9,439 bases of DNA from Deltaproteobacteria bacterium. GTDB taxonomy: Bacteria > Desulfobacterota > Desulfobacteria > Desulfobacterales > JAUVVS01. Below the pieces are notes generated by a model, which worked only from the letters and a program-made list of their open reading frames with translations, did no database searches and was not told where the DNA came from. The DNA is taken from positions 1-9,439 of the forward strand of contig JAUVVS010000045.1 in assembly GCA_030604545.1 (NCBI GenBank), in the 5' to 3' direction. Position numbers and translations under genes: made by a program. Positions 5,930-9,439 of the stretch are shown here, piece by piece. Position 1 is the stretch's first letter; each line of letters starts with the position of its first letter.

Positions 5930-7477
5930 TTATCCCGCAGGAAGTTTTAGTATAAAAGCCGCACCTCCACCAGGACGGTTTTCTACAGTTACGGTCCCTT
6001 TATGGCGCTCCATGATACCGTAAATGGTGGAAAGTCCGAGCCCCACCCCATACCCCTCTTTTTTAGTGGTGAAAAAGGGCTCAAAGATATGGGGAAGATC
6101 TTCCTCGGGAATTCCCTGCCCTGAATCTTTTACCGTGATAATCACAAAACCGTTTGCAGAATCGTTACGTCCCTCAAGATTAAGAGTTCCTCCATTCGGC
6201 ATGGCGTCAATTGCGTTGAAAATAAGATTGATGATACATTGCTGTAGTTGGTTGAAATCGCCAAATACAGCTGGTATTCCCGATTCAATGGAATGAATAA
6301 GATTGATGTTGCTTAATTCAAGTTTATGCCGACTCAGAATCATACAACGGTTTATAAGTTCGTCAATTTGCACCTGTTCAAAAGACGGAGCAGATCTTCG
6401 TGAAAAAGTAAGAAGACTGGAAATGATTTGAGAACAACGACTCGTTTCGTTCTCCACAAGATCAAGATATCGTTGAAACTTTTCTTGGTGCTCTTCATCT
6501 AAGGCACCACGTTTCAGAATACGGACCATAAGCCGCAGATAATTGAGAATTCCGGAAAGCGGGTTGTTGATTTCATGCACCACACTGGCCGCCAGACGCC
6601 CCAGGGACATCATCTTGTCCTGGTGAAGGATGCGAGCCTGATCAGCAACCTCCCGCTCAAGTTTCCGAATTTCCCCAAGATCCCTGAAAAAACAGACCAA
6701 ACCATTTCCCCTTTTCTGGTCAAACAGCACAGTGGCCGAAACTTGAACGGGAATTTTTTGGTCGGAGCTTTCCAAAAGTGTGGTTTCATAGAGGAAAAGC
6801 CGGTTTTTCCCGCCATATTTTTCACCTGCCAGTTCTTTTTTGAACCGCATTTCTTCACCGTGAGGAAAAAATTGATCAAGAGTCATCTTATGGAAAACCT
6901 CACTTTTAGAATAACTTAGCATCTTTTCCATGCTCTTGTTGAATATGACAACATTTCCTTTTTCATCACATCCTAATATTCCGTCCATGGAACTTTCAAT
7001 GAGATTTTCTCGGAAAGACAATGTTCTTATCAGCTCCTGAGTGGTTTCTACATTTTCCTTTTCCAAAAGGGCGGTGTAGTCCTTAAGTTGCTTTTTAGAG
7101 GTGTAGCGGTGCTGGGCTCGTTTCAAGGCGAGATGAAGCGCTTCATCGTTGATAGGTTTGGTGATAAAATCCGAAGCGTCGAGTTGAAGAGCCTGGATGG
7201 CCAGGTCCATCTCACCAAAGGCGGTAACCACGATGACTTCTATATCAGGGTCTTTCTTCTTTAATGAATCGAGCACTTGAATCCCGTTCATCTTTGGCAT
7301 TCTTATATCGGTAATAACGATCTGGGGAGACATTTTTTCACATTGAAGTATCCCGGCTTCACCGTCTTGAGCGGTCGCTACTGTATAGCCCTTATCTTCA
7401 AGGGCTATTTTTATTACTTCACGGATATCTTCTTCATCGTCGATTATAACAATTTTCCAAGGATTAGAAATCGCCAT
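5930..7477 (-). CDS. Cytoplasmic hybrid sensor histidine kinase, REC-PAS-HisKA-HATPase
   Basis: This 515-residue protein has no membrane segment or signal peptide, so it senses a cytoplasmic or protein-borne signal. The N-terminal receiver domain (about 1-125) has acidic residues D13/D14, phospho-acceptor D57 ('VITDIRMP'), T85 and K107. A coiled linker (about 125-155) and a PAS domain (about 155-270) follow. The HisKA domain has H301 in 'VVHEINNPL'. The ATPase domain shows the N box (N417, N421 in 'NLIFNAIDAM'), G1 (DSGQGIP, 451-457), an FEPFFT box and G2 (GVGLGLS). The closest general type is the NtrB-like kinase with an N-terminal receiver. AGGAG upstream of the ATG at 7477 supports the start. 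It lies upstream of the Hdr operon on the same strand, 320 bases away. Its partner may be the single-domain regulator at 8253-8603, but this is unproven. Confidence 0.93.
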   Translation of the reverse strand: MAISNPWKIVIIDDEEDIREVIKIALEDKGYTVATAQDGEAGILQCEKMSPQIVITDIRMPKMNGIQVLDSLKKKDPDIEVIVVTAFGEMDLAIQALQLDASDFITKPINDEALHLALKRAQHRYTSKKQLKDYTALLEKENVETTQELIRTLSFRENLIESSMDGILGCDEKGNVVIFNKSMEKMLSYSKSEVFHKMTLDQFFPHGEEMRFKKELAGEKYGGKNRLFLYETTLLESSDQKIPVQVSATVLFDQKRGNGLVCFFRDLGEIRKLEREVADQARILHQDKMMSLGRLAASVVHEINNPLSGILNYLRLMVRILKRGALDEEHQEKFQRYLDLVENETSRCSQIISSLLTFSRRSAPSFEQVQIDELINRCMILSRHKLELSNINLIHSIESGIPAVFGDFNQLQQCIINLIFNAIDAMPNGGTLNLEGRNDSANGFVIITVKDSGQGIPEEDLPHIFEPFFTTKKEGYGVGLGLSTIYGIMERHKGTVTVENRPGGGAAFILKLPAG

Positions 7478-7664
7478 GAATAATACTCCTGGTCGGTTTA
7501 TGTGAAGGTTGAAGTAGGTGTGCTACATGCCATGATGATGATATAAGACCTTTACCGGCGCCACCGCTTCATACCAACATTAATATATACCATATAAGAA
7601 TATGAAAGAAAAGATGATTTAATTTTTATTTTAAGTCTATGCGGAATCGGAAAGGAACAACGTC

Positions 7665-7787
7665 ATGCCATCCCTCAGGATAAATTTTGAAACAAGGTTG
7701 GAGCGAAAATATAAAAATTTGAGCCTCTGGGGCACCACTCTTTTTAAGAGGCTATCGGCAGGCGCTGTTCGGAAGTCTTTCGCGTAA
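7665..7787 (+). CDS. Possible 40-residue small protein
   Basis: An ATG at 7665 opens 40 codons ending in TAA at 7785-7787, with AAGGA at a usable distance upstream. The product would be basic, with Arg/Lys spread through it and one Trp, no signal peptide and no family I recognise. It lies in the otherwise empty region ahead of the dehydratase-like mini-gene and could equally be a chance ORF or part of a longer leader RNA. Only conservation in relatives would decide this. Confidence 0.2.
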   Translation: MPSLRINFETRLERKYKNLSLWGTTLFKRLSAGAVRKSFA

Positions 7788-7845
7788 GCATGTGTGAGGT
7801 TGATTGCACACTGGGTATAGCATTTGGGAACACGAAGATCCGTAT

Positions 7846-7875
7846 TTGAAATTAAACTTAAATAGGAGGTAATAT
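7846..7875 (+). promoter_or_regulatory. Weak candidate promoter of the mini-dehydratase gene
   Basis: TTGAAA (7846-7851) and TAATAT (7870-7875), 18 bases apart, resemble -35 and -10 elements. A start point would fall near 7882, at a perfect palindrome CTTTAAAATTTAAAG (7882-7896). However, an AGGAGG lies inside the spacer, and the promoter could well lie further upstream. Confidence 0.25.
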
Positions 7876-7920
7876 TATTTTCTTTAAAATTTAAAGCATT
7901 TTAATAGGAGAAAGAAAAAA

Positions 7921-8220
7921 ATGGCTCTAATGACACCGGAACAATTTGAAGAGAGTTTGAAAGAACTGAAAAATCCTGAGGTTAAAGATTACGTAGAAGA
8001 ATTTTATAGTTTCGGTTCTGATGAACCAACCGAAAATATCATGAAAGCCCACAAACTGTTGCAACACTGGACGGCAGGCCAGCATGGTGTGGCAACATGG
8101 CATGGCGCGGGACCTGTTATGGCCAATAAGATCATGCTGCAAAGAGTCATTGACTACGAGCATGAAAAAAATCTTGTTAAGCAGATATTAAACCTGAAGG
8201 GAAAAGGGGGGAAATCTTAA
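7921..8220 (+). CDS. Mini-protein related to the 4-hydroxybutyryl-CoA dehydratase / HpaB family, lacking the central domains
   Basis: This 99-residue protein starts at an ATG preceded by AGGAG (7906-7910). Residues 1-15 ('MALMTPEQFEESLKE') resemble the N-terminus of 4-hydroxybutyryl-CoA dehydratases. Residues from about 35 to 92, especially 'WHGAGPVMANKIMLQR' and the following Lys-rich helix, resemble the extreme C-terminus of the same family (HpaB C-terminal domain, usually '..HGAGSPQAQRI..'). Full-length members have about 490 residues and hold FAD and a [4Fe-4S] cluster through cysteine and histidine residues in the missing middle. No cysteine is present here, so dehydratase activity is not expected. 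The clean ORF with its own ribosome binding site argues against a decaying remnant. It is the only convincing plus-strand gene and converges with the response regulator. The similarity is from recall of family motifs; the function is unknown. Confidence 0.6.
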   Translation: MALMTPEQFEESLKELKNPEVKDYVEEFYSFGSDEPTENIMKAHKLLQHWTAGQHGVATWHGAGPVMANKIMLQRVIDYEHEKNLVKQILNLKGKGGKS

Positions 8221-8231
8221 TCCCCGGTTTT
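8208..8231 (+). terminator. Weak terminator-like hairpin at the end of the mini-gene
   Basis: GGGGA (8208-8212) can pair with TCCCC (8221-8225) around an 8-base loop, followed by GG and TTTT. The stem overlaps the stop codon and the U-run is short, so this is only a possible terminator between two convergent genes. Confidence 0.25.
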
Positions 8232-8252
8232 GTGATAATATTCTGAGCTGCC

Positions 8253-8603
8253 TTAACCGATCGTTCTTTTAACTATCCCTAAAAGTTTATCCGTATCGAA
8301 CGGCTTTTTTACGAAAGCTGCAGCCTTTCCTATGGCATGATCGCCGTCTATTCCGCTGATAACAATCACCGGTATATCTTTAAGTTCTTTATTTTTTATA
8401 AGCTTTCGATAAAATCTGGGACCCCATTCTTGCGGCATATCAAGATCAAGGGTTATGAGATCCGGTTTTTCATTTTTTGCAACTTCCATTGCTTCTATAC
8501 CATCAGTGGCACTACAGGTCTCATAACCATTGTCTTTAAAAAGTGTTACAAGGTACTTTAAAGTAATGGTGTCATCTTCAATTACCAGAATCTTTTTTGC
8601 CAT
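8253..8603 (-). CDS. Single-domain CheY-like response regulator
   Basis: The 116-residue protein consists only of a receiver domain. It has the acidic pocket E9-D10-D11, phospho-acceptor D53 in 'LDLDMP', S83 at the Thr/Ser switch position and K100 before Pro101. No DNA-binding or enzymatic output domain follows, so it must act by binding another protein or relaying phosphate. The ATG at 8603 is preferred over the upstream in-frame start at 8642 because AGAGAGG stands six bases before it and the family's receiver fold begins exactly there ('MAKKILVIEDD'). It begins 49 bases after the cytochrome stop on the same strand, so it is probably the last gene of the tmcB-tmcA unit. The cytoplasmic REC-PAS kinase at 5930-7477 is the nearest candidate partner. 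Confidence 0.92.
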   Translation of the reverse strand: MAKKILVIEDDTITLKYLVTLFKDNGYETCSATDGIEAMEVAKNEKPDLITLDLDMPQEWGPRFYRKLIKNKELKDIPVIVISGIDGDHAIGKAAAFVKKPFDTDKLLGIVKRTIG

Positions 8604-8652
8604 TTCATACCTCTCTTTTGAGTTTGGGTTCTCTATTAGCAAAAACTTAAAT

Positions 8653-9033
8653 TTATTTTATGTGGCATTCACCGCACATGATCGGGCCTTTCTTTTTTTC
8701 CAGGTGACACCCTTTGCAGTTTGTGTGATACGCCTTCATCAATGCCGGCATATTTCCGGACGCTTCCATTTCGTGGCATTCCGAACATCTCTGATCTTCG
8801 GACGTTTCATCTTCCACCAATTTTTCATCTTCATAAATGTGGTGGCATTCATTACATTCCTCGACCTCAGCTTTTTCATTATGTTCATCATGTAGAAAAA
8901 CTGAAGAGACTCTCTCTGGATTTTCAAAGACACTGTTGTCAACAAATTCCATTTCGTCCTGAGAATATGCTGATACAAATATAAACACGGAAATAGAAAT
9001 TAAAGTCAATATGAATACGGCACTTTTTTTCAT
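8653..9033 (-). CDS. tmcA: Acidic periplasmic tetraheme cytochrome c3 (TmcA-like, type II)
   Basis: This 126-residue class III c-type cytochrome has a signal peptide (residues 1-24; likely cleavage after 'SAYS'). Four CxxCH heme sites are seen: C60-H64, C83-H87, C106-H110 and C120-H124. The remaining histidines H48, H51, H65 and H103 bring the total to exactly eight, as expected for four bis-histidine hemes. The mature part has about 26 Asp/Glu against 10 Lys/Arg, so it is strongly acidic. This fits the type II (acidic) cytochrome c3 TmcA of the Tmc transmembrane complex rather than the basic type I c3 that serves hydrogenases. AAGGAG precedes the ATG. It lies 18 bases after the TmcB-like gene. 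In Tmc, TmcA receives electrons from type I c3 and passes them into the membrane complex. The cytochrome c3 family is certain; the Tmc assignment rests on acidity and neighbour. Confidence 0.9.
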   Translation of the reverse strand: MKKSAVFILTLISISVFIFVSAYSQDEMEFVDNSVFENPERVSSVFLHDEHNEKAEVEECNECHHIYEDEKLVEDETSEDQRCSECHEMEASGNMPALMKAYHTNCKGCHLEKKKGPIMCGECHIK

Positions 9034-9051
9034 CCTATTTTCTCCTTTGAA

Positions 9052-9439
9052 TCATTCCGGTTTCTCCATGCATTCGTAAATAATATCGCCCAGGAATTTT
9101 TGATGCATTCCGAGTTCATAGTAATTAACGATGTCCTCAAGTCCGCCGTGACAATTATGGCAAGGAGAAATAATGGTCTTTGCTCCTCTTGACTTTGCAG
9201 CAAATAGCTGTTCTGCTTTTATTCTGTTTCCGTGTATGCGTTTCATTTTATAAGGAGGGCCGCAGTTAACAACTCCGCCTCCCGCACAACAGCAATAATT
9301 GTGTTCACGATTCGGCTCCATTTCCACCACGTCCTTGCAAAACGCCCTTGTCACCTCACGGAGCATTTCATGGAGCCCCATGCCCCTGACGATATTGCAG
9401 GGATCCTGGATCGTAACGATTTGGTCAAATTTCTTGGCC
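9052..9439 (-). CDS. tmcB: TmcB/HmcF-like CCG-domain iron-sulfur protein (5' part outside window)
   Basis: Only the C-terminal 129 residues are inside the window; the reading frame is open to base 9439. They hold a complete cysteine-rich (CCG) domain as found in HdrB, HdrD, DsrK, HmcF and TmcB: C14 in 'DPCNIVRGMG', then 34 residues on C49-C50-C51 in 'NYCCCAGGGV', then C93-x2-C96 in 'SPCHNCHGG' (numbering of the visible part). Such domains bind the unusual [4Fe-4S] cluster that handles disulfides or thiols. A third cysteine stands where many relatives have Gly. The adjacent acidic cytochrome c3 points to TmcB, the cytoplasmic-side subunit of the Tmc complex. An HmcF or other HdrD-like protein is the alternative, and the missing N-terminal ferredoxin part would help decide. 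Confidence 0.8.
   Translation of the reverse strand, partial: AKKFDQIVTIQDPCNIVRGMGLHEMLREVTRAFCKDVVEMEPNREHNYCCCAGGGVVNCGPPYKMKRIHGNRIKAEQLFAAKSRGAKTIISPCHNCHGGLEDIVNYYELGMHQKFLGDIIYECMEKPE

Larger units (their letters stand above)
7478..7920. other. 443-base intergenic region between divergent genes
   Basis: This region must hold the promoters of the minus-strand kinase and the plus-strand mini-gene. Seen in it are a stem GCCTCT (7723-7728) with AGAGGC (7747-7752), a small GTGTG/CACAC hairpin near 7791-7812, a possible 40-codon ORF (7665-7787), and two Shine-Dalgarno-like stretches near its right end. No known riboswitch, tRNA or transposon end is recognised. Confidence 0.5.

Noticed and set aside
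8604..8642. Longer start for the response regulator at 8642
   Set aside because: The extra 13 residues have no receiver-domain match and the downstream ATG has the better ribosome binding site.
1..9439. CRISPR array, rRNA, IS element or prophage
   Set aside because: No regularly spaced repeats, rRNA motifs, transposase or phage genes were seen; the only repeat-bounded segment is the 268-base non-coding element.

Overview
The window looks like a chromosomal piece of a strictly anaerobic, sulfate-reducing bacterium of the Desulfobacterota (former Deltaproteobacteria). The evidence is the gene content: heterodisulfide-reductase-like (Hdr) electron-transfer proteins, an MvhD protein, an acidic tetraheme cytochrome c3 of the TmcA type, and an HdrD/TmcB-like CCG protein. 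Nearly everything is on the minus strand. Only one small gene (7921-8220) is convincingly on the plus strand.

Right part, 8253-9439, read from the right edge leftwards. First comes the C-terminal 129 residues of a TmcB/HmcF-like CCG-domain iron-sulfur protein. Next is a periplasmic acidic tetraheme cytochrome c3 (TmcA-like), then a single-domain CheY-like response regulator. Gaps are 18 and 49 bases, so these are probably one operon. By analogy with the known Tmc complex this unit moves electrons between the periplasmic cytochrome pool and membrane-bound or cytoplasmic carriers.

Middle part, 5610-8252. A 99-residue plus-strand gene combines the N- and C-terminal signatures of the 4-hydroxybutyryl-CoA dehydratase / HpaB flavoprotein family but lacks the roughly 400 residues in between. 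A 443-base gap separates it from a divergently transcribed cytoplasmic REC-PAS-HisKA-HATPase sensor kinase. The kinase is followed by a 320-base gap that carries the probable promoter of the Hdr operon.

Left part, 1-5609, is a four-gene operon. It begins with a 1129-residue HdrA into which a complete GltD/NfnB-like NAD(P)H module is inserted. It continues with an MvhD-like [2Fe-2S] protein, a FrhB/FdhB-like flavin/iron-sulfur protein (TTG start), and an HdrC-like protein cut by the window edge. Taken together this looks like a soluble flavin-based electron-bifurcating or confurcating complex linking a pyridine nucleotide to ferredoxin and to a low- or high-potential partner such as a disulfide. 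The partners are inferred, not shown. A 268-base non-coding element with terminal inverted heptamer repeats and a large central hairpin sits between mvhD and the frhB-like gene.

The most unusual points are the HdrA-GltD insertion fusion, the internally deleted dehydratase-like mini-protein, the repeat-bounded element inside the operon, and an AT-rich palindrome over the putative Hdr promoter.
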